Source: Type-B symbiont of Plautia stali (lineage in GTDB: Bacteria; Pseudomonadota; Gammaproteobacteria; Enterobacterales; Enterobacteriaceae). From it: 64,000 nucleotides of DNA. The position numbers and the translations under genes are program-made. The DNA lies in the NCBI GenBank assembly GCA_001485295.1, contig BBOA01000004.1:62001-126000 (forward strand), in the 5' to 3' direction. Below the pieces are notes generated by a model that worked only from the letters and a program-made list of their open reading frames with translations, was not told the origin of the DNA and did not search any database. Below are positions 1-11,141 of this stretch, in pieces (positions within the stretch are counted from its first letter, which is position 1; the number at the start of each line of letters is the position of its first letter).

Positions 1-47
1 GTGGTGAAGTCCTGACTGTATGAGTATAGGCACGGAAGCCTAAACGC

Positions 48-225
48 GGCGGTTAGGGTCCGAAGAGCAAAGCGTCCCGCGATAGGAACAAAAACGCCGG
101 GAGCGTTTTTGAACAATGTGGCGCGTTGACCCAGTGACGGGCGCAACTCAGGGATGAGGTGCATATCTGCGCAGGCCGAGCGCGCATGGATGCCTTGAGC
201 GACTTTGCGATCGGGCCCTACCCGT
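48..225 (+). repeat. Dispersed hairpin-rich repeat, copy A
   Basis: A ~180 bp segment that recurs in reverse orientation at about 54560-54745. Shared blocks include ccgaagagcaaagcgtcccg, the palindrome aaaaacgccgggagcgtttt and ctcagggatgaggtgc. By eye the copies agree at roughly four bases in five. Two internal inverted repeats (AAAAACGC/GCGTTTTT and CTCA/TGAG-type) could form hairpins in RNA or DNA. It lies just downstream of lysS. Nothing marks it as an IS; it resembles a non-autonomous or extragenic palindromic repeat family. Function unknown. Confidence 0.75.
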
Positions 226-247
226 CGCGCTAGCGCAGGCCTTACAA

Positions 248-276
248 GAGAAAGGCCGGTATTTCCGGCCTTTTTA
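248..276. terminator. Rho-independent terminator, lysS end
   Basis: GC-rich inverted repeat aaaggccgg/tccggccttt around a short tatt loop, with T-rich flanks in both directions. It sits immediately past the lysS stop and would end the leftward prfB-lysS transcript. Confidence 0.7.
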
Positions 277-321
277 GTTACTTCGCGGTCGGGCGCATTA
301 GTTACTTCGCGGTCGGGCGCA
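274..321. repeat. Perfect 24-bp tandem duplication of the lysS 3' end
   Basis: The 24 bases at 274-297 are repeated exactly at 298-321. The unit holds the last lysS codons and the stop codon, so the gene product is unchanged and a spare copy of the stop region lies downstream. It is one of several perfect duplications in this window. Confidence 0.9.
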
Positions 322-1822
322 GCGCAGGGAACAGGATCACGTCGCGAATGGTATGGCTGTTGGTGAACAACATTACCATGCGGTCGATACCGATGCCCAG
401 ACCCGCCGTCGGCGGCAGACCGTGCTCCAGCGCCGTAACGTAGTCTTCGTCGTAGAACATCACTTCGTCGTCGCCCGCGTCTTTGGCGTTTACCTGCTGC
501 TGTAAACGCTCCGCCTGATCTTCCGCATCGTTCAGTTCAGAAAAGCCGTTGCCGATTTCGCGGCCGCCGATGAAGAATTCAAAGCGATCGGTGATTTCCG
601 GGTTCTCGTCGTTGCGGCGCGCCAGCGGCGACACATCCGCCGGGTATTCGGTGATAAAGGTCGGCTGAATCAGGTGCGCTTCCGCCGTCTCTTCGAAAAT
701 CTCCGTCACCACGCGGCCCAGACCCCGGCTCTTCTCGACCTTTATGCCGATTGACTGCGCAATCGCCACTGCCTTGTCGAAATCCTCCAGATCTGCTAGA
801 TCGGTTTCCGGGCGGTACTTTTTGATCGCTTCGCGCATGGTCAGCTTCTCAAACGGCTTGCCGAAATCGAACTCCTGGTCGCCGTAAGGTACTTTAGTGG
901 TGCCGAGCACATCCTCCGCTAGGGTGCGGAACAGGCTTTCGGTCAGCTTGATCAGATCCTTGTAGTCCGCATAGGCCACATAGAGTTCCATCATAGTGAA
1001 CTCAGGGTTATGGCGCGGCGAGATCCCTTCGTTACGGAAGTTACGGTTGATTTCGAACACGCGATCAAAACCGCCAACTACCAGACGCTTCAGGTAAAGC
1101 TCCGGCGCGATGCGCAGGTACATATCGATATCGAGAGCGTTGTGGTGGGTGATAAACGGACGCGCTGAGGCGCCGCCTGGGATCACATGCATCATCGGGG
1201 TTTCCACTTCCATAAAGTCGCGGCCCACCATGAACTGACGAATGCCGGCCATGATTTTTGAGCGCACTTTGAAGGTGTGACGCGACTTGTCGTTGGCGAT
1301 CAGATCGAGGTAGCGCTGACGATAGCGGGTCTCCTGATCGGTTAGGCCGTGGAATTTGTCCGGCAGCGGACGCAATGCTTTAGTCAGCAGACGCAGTTCG
1401 TGGCAGTGAATCGACAGCTCGCCGGTTTTGGTTTTGAACAGCTTGCCGCGCGCGCCGAGGATATCGCCCAGATCCCATTTATTGAACTGCTTGCTGTAAA
1501 TTCCTTCCGCCAGATCGGCGCGCGCCACGTAGAGCTGAATACGGCCGCCCACGTCCTGCAGCGTGATGAACGATGCTTTGCCCATAATGCGGCGGGTCAT
1601 CATACGCCCGGCGACGCTGACCTCAACGCCCAGCTCTTCCAGCTCTTGGTTGCTCTTCTCGTCATACTGCGCGTGCAGCGCATCTGAGGTGGTGTCGCGG
1701 CGGAAATCGTTAGGAAACGCCACGCCGGTTTCACGCAGCGCGTCGAGTTTTTCGCGACGCGTTTTCATTTCGTTGTTTAACTCAAGGGTGGCATCAGCGC
1801 TCTGTGGTTGTTGTTCAAACAT
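302..1822 (-). CDS. lysS: Lysyl-tRNA synthetase
   Basis: Class II aminoacyl-tRNA synthetase that charges tRNA-Lys in the cytoplasm. The 506-residue product matches the usual length of about 505. An N-terminal OB-fold tRNA-binding domain (about residues 60-150) precedes the catalytic core. Visible class II signatures are motif 1 ([15 protein letters not shown]), motif 2 ([20 protein letters not shown]) and C-terminal motif 3 ([13 protein letters not shown]). The ATG start gives the expected MFEQQPQ N-terminus. It follows prfB by 9 bases, the conserved enterobacterial prfB-lysS operon. No disruption is seen; essential and evidently under selection. Confidence 0.97.
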   Translation of the reverse strand: MFEQQPQSADATLELNNEMKTRREKLDALRETGVAFPNDFRRDTTSDALHAQYDEKSNQELEELGVEVSVAGRMMTRRIMGKASFITLQDVGGRIQLYVARADLAEGIYSKQFNKWDLGDILGARGKLFKTKTGELSIHCHELRLLTKALRPLPDKFHGLTDQETRYRQRYLDLIANDKSRHTFKVRSKIMAGIRQFMVGRDFMEVETPMMHVIPGGASARPFITHHNALDIDMYLRIAPELYLKRLVVGGFDRVFEINRNFRNEGISPRHNPEFTMMELYVAYADYKDLIKLTESLFRTLAEDVLGTTKVPYGDQEFDFGKPFEKLTMREAIKKYRPETDLADLEDFDKAVAIAQSIGIKVEKSRGLGRVVTEIFEETAEAHLIQPTFITEYPADVSPLARRNDENPEITDRFEFFIGGREIGNGFSELNDAEDQAERLQQQVNAKDAGDDEVMFYDEDYVTALEHGLPPTAGLGIGIDRMVMLFTNSHTIRDVILFPALRPTAK

Positions 1823-1831
1823 GTCGGTTCC

Positions 1832-2930
1832 TTATAGCCCTGCTTTTAAACTTGCTTCAATAAAACGGTCGAGGTCGCCATCCAGCACCGCCTGGGTGTT
1901 GCGGGTTTCAACACCGGTACGCAGGTCTTTGATGCGCGCGTCGTCCAGCACGTAGGAGCGGATCTGGCTGCCCCAGCCGATGTCGGACTTGTTGTCCTCC
2001 AGCGCCTGCTTCTCAGCATTTTTCTTCTGCATCTCAAGCTCGTACAGCTTCGCCTTCATCTGCTTCATCGCCTGATCTTTGTTCTTATGCTGAGAGCGGT
2101 CGTTCTGACACTGAGTGACGGTGCCGGTCGGAATATGGGTGATACGCACCGCCGATTCGGTCCGGTTAACGTGCTGACCGCCGGCGCCCGACGCGCGGTA
2201 GACGTCAATGCGCAGATCCGCCGGGTTGGTGTCGATATCGATATCGTCATCCACTTCCGGGTAAACAAACGCAGAGCTGAATGAGGTGTGGCGACGGCCG
2301 CCGGAGTCGAACGGGCTTTTGCGCACTAGGCGATGCACGCCGGTTTCGGTACGCAGCCAGCCAAACGCGTAGTTACCGGAAATGCGCACGGTGGCGGATT
2401 TCAGACCGGCCACTTCTCCTTCTAATTCTTCGATGATTTCGGTTTTAAAGCCTTTAGCGTCGGCCCAGCGCAAATACATACGCAGCAGCATGCTGGCCCA
2501 GTCCTGCGCTTCGGTGCCGCCGGAACCGGCCTGCAGATCGATATAGCAGTCGGCGCTGTCATATTCGCCAGAGAACATACGGCGGAACTCCAGCTCGCCC
2601 AGCTTGCTTTCTAGTGTGTCGAGTTCGGCGACGGCCTCTTTGAAGGTCTCTTCGTCGTCGGCTTCCACTGCTAGCTCCAGCAGACCTTCGACATCTTCCA
2701 GGCCCTGTTGCATCTGATCGAGCGTGCTGACGATAACTTCTAGCGAGGAGCGCTCTTTACCCAGCGCCTGCGCGCGTTCAGGCTCGTTCCAGACGTCTGA
2801 CTGCTCCAGCTCGGCGTTTACTTCTTCGAGACGTTCTTTCTTCGCATCGTAGTCAAAGATACCCCCTAAGAACTTCGCTGCGCGCGGTGAGGTCCTGGAT
2901 GCGGTTTTTAACCGGATTAATTTCAAACAT
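1832..2930 (-). CDS. prfB: Peptide chain release factor 2 (programmed +1 frameshift)
   Basis: Recognises UGA and UAA stops and triggers peptide release. The true start is the ATG at 2930 ([12 protein letters not shown]...); 25 codons later an in-frame UGA at 2853-2855 must be bypassed by a +1 shift to reach the main frame. The main frame carries the peptidyl-hydrolase GGQ motif in [19 protein letters not shown]. The residue before SGAGGQ is Ala, as in most bacteria, rather than the Thr of E. coli K-12. A longer open frame to 3082 exists upstream, but that sequence does not resemble RF2. Upstream of lysS in one operon; intact. Confidence 0.95.
2851..2870 (-). promoter_or_regulatory. RF2 autoregulatory +1 frameshift site
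   Basis: Reads CTTAGGGGGTATCTTTGACT on the minus strand: an internal Shine-Dalgarno (AGGGGG) three bases ahead of the slippery CTT followed by UGA C. This is the classical RF2 feedback element: low RF2 lets the ribosome slip forward and make more RF2. All key bases are retained. Confidence 0.95.
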
Positions 2931-3094
2931 GGCTTCGGGTCTTTTCGCTGAATGTCGGGATGGAAACCCCGCAGTCTAACTGAAATGGCCGTGAGATTGT
3001 AGGGTTTCAGTCGCGCGCCGAGCGCGCCGCCGCGCGGCGAAACCTGCGCCGCGGCGCACGCTTTTATGCACTTTGCAGACACGGCGCCTGACGT

Positions 3095-3880
3095 CCGGCA
3101 GCTTTGTCGAAGAAGATCTGCGCGTACTACAGCAATATCCTCTACAGCAATCTCCTCTACTCGCTACAAAACTTGGAAAAAACGGTCTACCTCTATGTCA
3201 TTATCGAGCATCAAAGCTCGCCGGACCGGCTAATGGCAGTTCGGCTAATGCGCTACGCCGTCGCGGTGATGCAGCGCCATCTGGACGCCGGCTACCGTCA
3301 TCTGCCGCTGGTAATCCCGCTGCTCTTCTATCATGGCAAGCAGTGTCCCTGTTCCTACAGCAGGCGCTGGAGCGCTTTTCAGCGAGCCGGAGCTGGCCGC
3401 TCGCCTCTACGGCGGCCCCTTTCCGCTGGTGGGTGTCACCGTGATCAGCGAGATTGCGCGTCATCGTAGCATGGCGGCGCTCACCCTGCTGCAGAAACAT
3501 ATTCGTCAGCGTGATCTCACCGGGTTGCTTGAACAGCTGGTAACGCTTATGCTGCAGGATTATGTGACCCGCAAACAGCGGCTGGCGCTGCTCAACTATA
3601 TGGTTCAAGCGGGCGAAGCGCCGCAGGCGAAAAGTTTTATCGAGCGGCTAGCGCGGCGCATGCCGCAGCAGAAAGAGGAACTGATGACGATTTCGGAATA
3701 GCTTAAACAGCCAAGACGTGAACAAGGGCTTAAGTAGGGGCTTAACAAAGGTCAGCGCGCGGCGCCGCTGGCGATTACGCGCAATATGCTGGCCCGAGGA
3801 TTCAACCTAGCACTGGCGCATAAGGTGGCCGGGCTGTCAGGGTGGCCGGGCTGTCAGAGGGGGATCTGATGAAGATCCGC
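3095..3880 (+). pseudogene. Rpn-family recombination-promoting nuclease/transposase remnant
   Basis: Degraded member of the RpnA-E (YhgA-like) family, PD-(D/E)XK-type nucleases that promote RecA-independent recombination. Family segments appear in two frames: VIIEHQSSPDRLMAVRLMRY (about 3200-3250) in one, and RHSMAALTLLQKH-like helices at 3460-3520 in the other. Later segments carry further stops (3699 onward) and a 17-bp duplication. The N-terminal part is missing, and an imperfect 15-bp duplication ([12 protein letters not shown]) lies near the start. This is the only transposase-like gene seen in the window. Confidence 0.85.
3824..3857. repeat. Perfect 17-bp tandem duplication
   Basis: ggtggccgggctgtcag occurs twice back to back (3824-3840, 3841-3857) near the 3' end of the Rpn remnant. 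The length is not a multiple of three, so it adds a frameshift to an already broken gene. Confidence 0.95.
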
Positions 3881-3893
3881 CATTTGAGCGCGA

Positions 3894-5624
3894 TCAGTTC
3901 AGCGGCCAGAGGTGCTCGATAATTAGCCGTACAGAGCGGTTGCCGCGATACTCGTTGATATCGAGCTTGAAGACGATTTCTACCTGACGCACGCTGCTAT
4001 CGGGCCATAAAATAGTGTCGACGTTGAAAGCAATGCCGTCGAGCCGCGGACCGCCGCCGAGCGGTTCCAGCATCACTTTCAGATGCTGCTCGCCCACCAG
4101 ATGCTGCTGTAGCAGTTTGAACTTGCCGTCAAAGGCTGGCTCAGGGAACGCCTGTCCCCAAGGTCCCGCTTCGCGCAGCATTTCAGCCGTCTGCAAACTG
4201 AACTCGCCAAGCTGCAGCACGCCGTCCGACCAGATCACGCTCTGCAGCGTCTCTTCGCTCAGCCACTCGCCCAGCAGCGCGGCGAAGCGCTGGCGAAACT
4301 CGTCGAAGCGTGTCTCTTCTAGCGACAGACCCGCCGCCATAGCGTGGCCGCCGAACTTCAGGATCATGCCGGGGTAAAGCGTATCGAGCCGCTCCAGCGC
4401 GTCGCGCAGGTGCAGATTAGGGATCGAGCGTCCAGACCCTTTTAGCGTACCGTCGCCCACCGGCGCGAAGGCGATAACCGGACGGTAAAAACGTTCTTTT
4501 AGCCGCGAAGCCAAAATGCCAACTACGCCCTGATGCCATTCGGGATGGTAAAACGCCAGCCCCAGTGGCAAGTTAGTCTGCTTGCGCTCTAGCTCCATGC
4601 AGAGCGCAAGCGCCTCGCTCTGCATGCCTTGCTCTATCTCTTTACGAGTCTGGTTCAGCGCATCCAGCTCGCTGGCCAGCATACGCGCCTCGCTAATATC
4701 ATTGGTCAACAGCAGCGCTACGCCGACCGACATATCATCGAGCCGCCCCGCCGCATTGAGGCGCGGGCCAAGGGCAAAGCCGAGGTCACTCGCCACCAGC
4801 TGGCGCGCATTGCGGTTGGCGATCTCCAGCAGCGCGCTAATGCCCGGACGGCATTTGCCGGCGCGGATGCGGCTCAGTCCCTGCCACACTAGAATGCGGT
4901 TATTGACGTCAAGCGGCACCACGTCGGCGATGGTGCCGAGCGCGACTAGATCCAGCAACTCCGCCAGATTCGGCTCCGCCCGCGTGGCGCCGAACCAGCC
5001 CAGCTTACGCAGATGGGCGCGCAGCGCTATCATCAGATAAAAGGCAACGCCGACGCCCGCCAGCGCGCGCGACGGGAAAGCGCAGTCGCGCAGGTTGGGG
5101 TTAACGATCGCCTCCGCCTCCGGCAGGGTTTCGCCCGGCAGATGGTGATCGGTGACTAGCACCGGAATGCTGTGTTGACGCGCGCAAGCGACGCCGCTGT
5201 GGGACGAGATGCCGTTATCCCCCGTCAGGATCAACTGCGCGCCGCGCACACACGCCTGCTTCACCACTTCCGGGCTCAAGCCGTAGCCGTCGTCAAAGCG
5301 GTTAGGCACCAGATACTGCACGTTATAACCGCCCATGCTGCGTAGCGCCAACACCATCAGCGCGGTGCTAGTAGCTCCGTCGGCGTCGAAATCACCCACC
5401 ACCATAATGCGGCGTCCGTCAAGCAGCGCTTGGTGTAGCAGCTCGACCGCCTCGTCCAGCCCATTCAGTGTCGAGAAAGGCAGCAGATGCTTCGTGCCGC
5501 GCTCCAGCTCGGCCGCGCTGCCCACGCCGCGCTGCAGATAAAGACGCTTCAGCAGCGGCGCGAGATCCGTCGGCAGCTGATCCTCGACGCCCGTCTCGCG
5601 CCGTCGTAGTTCGACTGTTTTCAT
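3894..5624 (-). CDS. recJ: Single-stranded-DNA 5'-3' exonuclease RecJ
   Basis: DHH-family exonuclease acting in RecF-pathway recombination, mismatch repair and base excision repair. At 576 residues it is full length. Metal-binding motifs visible in the N-terminal half are VVGDFDADGAT, the DHH triad in VTDHHLPGE, and GFALGPRLNAAGR; GGHAMAAGLS lies in the DHHA1 region near residue 430. One oddity is motif III, which reads LTGDNGISS where the family usually has VDNGIS (Val to Gly beside a metal-binding Asp). The start is the ATG after a GTG. dsbC lies upstream with a 9-base gap, as in E. coli xerD-dsbC-recJ-prfB-lysS. Confidence 0.93.
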   Translation of the reverse strand: MKTVELRRRETGVEDQLPTDLAPLLKRLYLQRGVGSAAELERGTKHLLPFSTLNGLDEAVELLHQALLDGRRIMVVGDFDADGATSTALMVLALRSMGGYNVQYLVPNRFDDGYGLSPEVVKQACVRGAQLILTGDNGISSHSGVACARQHSIPVLVTDHHLPGETLPEAEAIVNPNLRDCAFPSRALAGVGVAFYLMIALRAHLRKLGWFGATRAEPNLAELLDLVALGTIADVVPLDVNNRILVWQGLSRIRAGKCRPGISALLEIANRNARQLVASDLGFALGPRLNAAGRLDDMSVGVALLLTNDISEARMLASELDALNQTRKEIEQGMQSEALALCMELERKQTNLPLGLAFYHPEWHQGVVGILASRLKERFYRPVIAFAPVGDGTLKGSGRSIPNLHLRDALERLDTLYPGMILKFGGHAMAAGLSLEETRFDEFRQRFAALLGEWLSEETLQSVIWSDGVLQLGEFSLQTAEMLREAGPWGQAFPEPAFDGKFKLLQQHLVGEQHLKVMLEPLGGGPRLDGIAFNVDTILWPDSSVRQVEIVFKLDINEYRGNRSVRLIIEHLWPLN

Positions 5625-5633
5625 CACTGGTAA

Positions 5634-6344
5634 TTAGCCACCGCGCTTCTGCTGATCCAGCACCTGTTTCAGCTCCTGCGGCCCCTGATAACCCGGGATC
5701 ATCATACCGGAGTTGGTCAGGATCGCCGGGGTGCCCTGAATGCCGTAGAGAATGCCCAGCTTGTAGTGCTGATCGAGATCGATCTTGCAGCTCTCCGGCG
5801 CGCTCATCTGCGGCGCGTTGCCCTTCATCGCTTCGTCAAAGGCTTTATTGCGATCGGCAGCGCACCAGATCACCTTCATAGCATTCTCCACCTGGCTGTG
5901 CAGCCCTTCGCGCGGGAAGGCGAGATAGCGCACCGTGATGCCCAGCGCATTGTAGTCGGCTATCTGCTCATGCAGCTTACGGCAGTAGCCGCAGGTGATG
6001 TCGGTAAAAACGGTAATGACGTGCTGCTCTTTCGCCACTTTATAGACGACCATCTGCGGCGCCAGCGCCTCGACCTTTTTGTCGAGCAGCTGATTGGTGA
6101 CGTTGACCGGCTGCGCGCCGCTGACGTCATAGAGCGGCCCCTTAATCATATGTTTGCCGTCTTCAGTCACGTAAATCACGCCACTCTCCGTCAGCACGGT
6201 TTTAAAGCCCGGCAGCGGCGAAGAGGTGATTTCGCTCTGCTTCAACCCCAGCTTTTTCAGAGACTGCAGGATCGCGCCGTCATCGGCCTGAGCTGCGCTG
6301 CTAAAGGCGCCAGCCAATAGGGCCAGCAGGAGAAATTTCTTCAT
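5634..6344 (-). CDS. dsbC: Periplasmic disulfide isomerase DsbC
   Basis: Homodimeric thiol-disulfide isomerase that corrects wrong disulfides in periplasmic proteins and is kept reduced by DsbD. The 236-residue precursor begins with a clear signal peptide ([20 protein letters not shown], cleavage before DD). The catalytic CGYC is in [13 protein letters not shown] (about residue 118), followed by the cis-Pro loop GTPAILTN near residue 205. A second Cys pair (WCAAD and ESCKID) corresponds to the structural disulfide. It sits between the xerD remnant and recJ and is intact. Confidence 0.95.
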   Translation of the reverse strand: MKKFLLLALLAGAFSSAAQADDGAILQSLKKLGLKQSEITSSPLPGFKTVLTESGVIYVTEDGKHMIKGPLYDVSGAQPVNVTNQLLDKKVEALAPQMVVYKVAKEQHVITVFTDITCGYCRKLHEQIADYNALGITVRYLAFPREGLHSQVENAMKVIWCAADRNKAFDEAMKGNAPQMSAPESCKIDLDQHYKLGILYGIQGTPAILTNSGMMIPGYQGPQELKQVLDQQKRGG

Positions 6345-6365
6345 CTTCTTTCCTTAATGTCCGCG

Positions 6366-6770
6366 TCAGGCGCGCGGATGATGCTGTTGATGCAACTGAC
6401 GCAGCCGCTCGGTGGCGACGTGCGTATAAATTTGCGTGGTCGAGAGATCGCTGTGTCCCAGCAACATCTGTACGACACGCAGGTCGGCGCCGCGGTTCAA
6501 CAAATGGGTGGCGAAGACGTGCCGCAGCACGTGCGGCGACAGTTTTTCACTGTCAATGCCCGCCAGCACGGCGTAATGCTTGATGCGGTGCCAGAAGGTC
6601 TGGCGCGTCATCTCAGCCGTCAGCAGCGTCAGCAGCGTCAGGCCGTGATGCGTCAGCCAGTTGGTCAGCGTTTCCAAATCTTGGCGATAGGAGGACAAGG
6701 TATTTTGCGCCAGATTGCGTTCAATCCAGAGCACATCCAGAAACTGTTCTATCAGGTCGCTATCTTGCAC
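6366..6770 (-). pseudogene. xerD: XerD recombinase with large in-frame internal deletion
   Basis: XerD is a tyrosine recombinase that, with XerC, resolves chromosome dimers at dif. Here only 134 codons remain of the usual 298. About 50 N-terminal residues ([20 protein letters not shown]) join directly to the C-terminal catalytic part starting [15 protein letters not shown]. The lost segment of about 165 residues includes the first catalytic Arg and the beta-hairpin Lys. The C-terminal HxxR (HVLRH), the H of LGHS and the nucleophile Tyr (QIYTH) remain. The frame is open, with a GTG start and a 9-bp repeat (LTLLTLLT) at the junction. Almost certainly inactive as a recombinase. Confidence 0.9.
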
Positions 6771-6872
6771 GGTATCGCCGCCCTTGAGGTGAAATCGTAC
6801 TCATTATGCCTGAATCCACCCTGCTTCTGGTACAATTGCGCCAAAGTCAGTCTTACCCAGAGCACTATCTGC

Positions 6873-7300
6873 ATGAAAATTTGTCTTTTTTATGGCTCCA
6901 GCACCTGCTATACCGAAATGGCCGCGGAGAAAATCCGCGACTTTATTGGCGCTGAGCCGGTTACGCTGCACAACGTGAAAGATGACGATCTACTGTTGAT
7001 GGAACAGTACGATTTGCTGATTTTTGGCATTCCAACTTGAGATTTCGGCGAGTTGTAGGAGGACTGGGAAGCGATCTGGCCGCAGCTGACGACGCTCAAC
7101 TGCGCGATAAAATCGTCGCGCTGTACGGCAGCGGCGATTAGATCGGCTACAGCGAATAGTTTCTTGACGCGATGGGAATATTACATAAGCTGCTGCTGCC
7201 GATGAGCATGAAGTTCGTCGGCCTAGCGCTGGACGACGTCAATCAGTTCGACGTCACTGATGAACGCATCGAACATTGGTGCGAACAAGATTCTGAGTGA
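6873..7300 (+). pseudogene. fldB: Flavodoxin 2 remnant
   Basis: Begins like FldB ([20 protein letters not shown], the flavodoxin FMN-phosphate loop). It is interrupted at GIPT-TGA-DFGE (Trp to stop, 7038), then TAG at a Gln, a frameshift, and two more TAG stops in the QIGYSEW region. The middle of the C-terminal half is deleted before VGLALDD...RIEHWCEQ. The position opposite xerD and beside the cptA-sdhE pair matches E. coli. Non-functional. Confidence 0.93.
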
Positions 7301-7304
7301 AACC

Positions 7305-7568
7305 GACGCACTGCTGTAGTGCGACGCTACGGCCTCTCCGTGCGCCCTTTCTCGCTAAGCAGCAACTAGCAGCGCCGCGCCCCGCCGCTGCGCTAGACGT
7401 CGCTGCTGTTGCATGCTTTCTTGCATTATCAACAGCAAAAGCGGCAGTTTGATCAGCCAGCAAACGGCGGGCAACGGCGCGCCCATCAACAGCAGCAGTG
7501 CGGCTGACGGTAAAAGCGCCATGTAGCACGCGCGCCTGACGCAACGGGCGCAGCTTACATTGCCACGG
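7305..7568 (-). pseudogene. cptA: CptA/YgfX membrane protein remnant
   Basis: The position downstream of sdhE on the same strand is that of cptA (ygfX), a small two-helix membrane protein. Fragments of the hydrophobic core (SAALLLLMGAPLPAVCWLIK then LPLLLLIMQESMQQQRRL) can be read in one frame, followed by a TAG; the N-terminal part is in another frame. Much of the C-terminal half is absent. The identification rests on synteny and hydrophobic pattern. Confidence 0.65.
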
Positions 7569-7821
7569 TGCCGCGTTCACAGTTGCGCTGCTGGATCAGC
7601 CGGATGATGCGCTTTAGCTCGGGATCGGCCGGTTCGCCATAATCCATCATCCAGTTGAAAAGGTCAGGATCGTCGCTCTTTAGCAGCGCCACGAACGCTT
7701 TTTTATCGCTATCGCTGAGGGTGTCATATTCATATTTGAAGAAGGGCATGATAGCGACATCCAGCTCCAGCATGCCGCGACGGCACGCCCATTGAATACG
7801 CGATTTGTCATGAATATCCAT
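7555..7821 (-). CDS. sdhE: FAD assembly factor SdhE
   Basis: Small cytoplasmic protein that helps covalent flavinylation of succinate dehydrogenase SdhA. The 88-residue product is full length. It starts [21 protein letters not shown], containing the RGxxE motif that contacts the flavoprotein, and continues [14 protein letters not shown] and [15 protein letters not shown]. Divergent from ygfZ, as in E. coli. It is retained although its operon partner cptA is broken. Confidence 0.94.
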   Translation of the reverse strand: MDIHDKSRIQWACRRGMLELDVAIMPFFKYEYDTLSDSDKKAFVALLKSDDPDLFNWMMDYGEPADPELKRIIRLIQQRNCERGTVAM

Positions 7822-8036
7822 ATGTGTTGTTCCGCATTTCAGACAGTCCGGCTAGTATAACCTAGTCTTTGACGCCTGCAGAGGCGCGTTGGCATGCTGT
7901 GCGACGCACCGCATGCGTCTGGCTGTCGTTGCCGCGCCCTCTCGCGATTTGTGCGCCTGATCCCTTAAACCGGTTGCAAAGCCAGTGCACTCTTTTAACA
8001 TCAAGTCAGGATTAACTTCTTTAACCAAGAGAGCCA

Positions 8037-9020
8037 ATGCCTATTTTCAGCTTACCGCCGCGCCAGCCCGTGGCCGCCTCTCGCCTGCCGTTAACCCTGA
8101 TGTCTCTGGACGGCTGGGCACTGGTGTCGGTTCAGGGTCCCGACAGCACCTCTTATCTGCAGGGTCAGCTTACGCTGGACGTCGCCGCGCTGGCGGCGGA
8201 TCAGCATCGTCCGGCGGCCCACTGCGACGCCAAAGGCAAAATGTGGAGCAACCTGTGCCTGTTTCATCGCGGTGAAGGCTACGCCTATCTGGTACGCCGC
8301 GAACTGCGTGATACGCAGCTGACTGAACTGAAAAAATATGCGGTGTTCTCTAAGGTGACGCTGGCGCCAGACGACGACGCGGTGCTGCTTGGCGTGGCGG
8401 GCTTTCAGGCGCGCGCAGCGCTGACCACCCTGTTCGACGCCCTGCCGGATAGCGAACATCCGGTGGTGCAGCAAGCGGAGAGCACACTGCTGTGGTTCGC
8501 CGCACCGGCGGAGCGCTTCCTGATCGTCACGACGCGCGAGCAGGCGCAGGCGCTGCAGCAGAAGCTGGCCGATGACGCGCAGCTGAACGACAGCGTGCAG
8601 TGGCTGTCGCTGGATATTGAGGCAGGCATTTCCGTGATCGAGCCGGCGACTGCCGCGCAGCTGATCCCGCAGGCCACTAATCTGCAGGCGCTCGACGCCA
8701 TCAGCTTCAAAAAAGGCTGCTACACCGGCCAGGAAATGGTGGCGCGCGCTAAATTCCGTGGCGCGAATAAGCGTGCGCTCTACTGGCTAGCTGGCCAAGC
8801 GAGCAGGGTTCCCGCCGCGAATGATTCGCTGGAGCTGCAGATGGGCGAGCGCTGGCGCCGCACCGGCACAGTGCTGGCCGCCGTTCAGCTTGACGATGGC
8901 GCGGTATGGATTCAGGTGGTGATGAACAACGATCTGGCGCCCGAAAGCGTGCTGCGCGTTGAGGGCGATGAGGGCGGCCGTCTGCTGATTCAGCCGCTGC
9001 CCTATTCACTGGAAGAGTGA
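8037..9020 (+). CDS. ygfZ: Folate-binding Fe-S assembly/tRNA-modification protein YgfZ
   Basis: YgfZ (IbaG/COG0354, GcvT-like fold) binds tetrahydrofolate and supports activity of certain Fe-S enzymes such as MiaB. The 327-residue product carries the signature [19 protein letters not shown] near residue 225, including the essential Cys. The GcvT-like beta domain occupies the N-terminal two-thirds. The ATG start gives [11 protein letters not shown]. Divergent from sdhE with about 215 bases between; no terminator could be assigned. Intact, although glycine cleavage itself is lost nearby. Confidence 0.93.
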   Translation: MPIFSLPPRQPVAASRLPLTLMSLDGWALVSVQGPDSTSYLQGQLTLDVAALAADQHRPAAHCDAKGKMWSNLCLFHRGEGYAYLVRRELRDTQLTELKKYAVFSKVTLAPDDDAVLLGVAGFQARAALTTLFDALPDSEHPVVQQAESTLLWFAAPAERFLIVTTREQAQALQQKLADDAQLNDSVQWLSLDIEAGISVIEPATAAQLIPQATNLQALDAISFKKGCYTGQEMVARAKFRGANKRALYWLAGQASRVPAANDSLELQMGERWRRTGTVLAAVQLDDGAVWIQVVMNNDLAPESVLRVEGDEGGRLLIQPLPYSLEE

Positions 9021-9058
9021 TCTCCCGCCGCAACTGGCTGACAACCGGTTGCGGCGCG

Positions 9059-9585
9059 TTACAATACATACAATATATAGAAGTAGATGGAGTAGAAATG
9101 ACAGGCGCTGCCGCCCAGCACGAAGCCGTGTCAGATGGCATAGTTATAGGGTACGCGCCTCGCCACGTAAAAAATGATGCCGAGCAAAAAAATGATGGCG
9201 CCCGCCGAGAGTTTCAGCGCCAGCTGATAGACCACGACCAGCGACAGCGCCTTGAAACGGTGCGCGATAGTGAGCTTAAAGATAATGCCCGCCAGCGCGA
9301 GGCTCCAGATCACCACCATCAGCCGGGGCGCCAGCGGCGACTTCAGCCCCACCAGCAGAAACAGCGTATAGACGCCAGCGATCAGCAGATAGATAGCGCA
9401 TAGATCGAGTTTTTTCAGCCAGCGTTCGGCCTAGTTATGGGGTATAACGTGATAAAGTATCGACGCCAGAAACAGTAGGATCATGCTGCCGCCGTACAGG
9501 CTGTAGCTGGTAATGGCGGTAGCGTTCATTTCGACTGCCTGCATCAACAGCAGCACTAATTAAAATACTACGCAGGTGCCGGTCA
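9059..9585 (-). pseudogene. trhA: Hemolysin III / TrhA family membrane protein remnant
   Basis: Reads as YqfA (TrhA): [71 protein letters not shown] and a C-terminal HGFVLGGS after a Trp-to-stop change. The N-terminal helix is missing, a short stretch is deleted in the middle and at least three stops are present. The intact protein is a seven-helix membrane protein linked to membrane energetics. Confidence 0.9.
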
Positions 9586-9739
9586 TATATATTCTCGAAG
9601 CTGTCGGCCGCATGCTGATTAAATAAAAAAGCCTATTTTCGTCGCGTAACAAATTACGCCGACGCGCCGGTGTTATATTGTGACTTCATTTTTTGCTTTG
9701 CTACACTCGCGACAATATTTATTTCGCTGAGAGGGACAT

Positions 9740-11100
<1,361 letters not shown>

Positions 11101-11141
11101 GCGAAACGATTTGCCGCGCCGCAACGGGCGCGGCCCCACGC

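Noticed and set aside
3095-3880. Possible active mobile element (transposase)
   Set aside because: Rpn-family sequence is split over frames, lacks its N-terminus and has no terminal repeats; it is a remnant.
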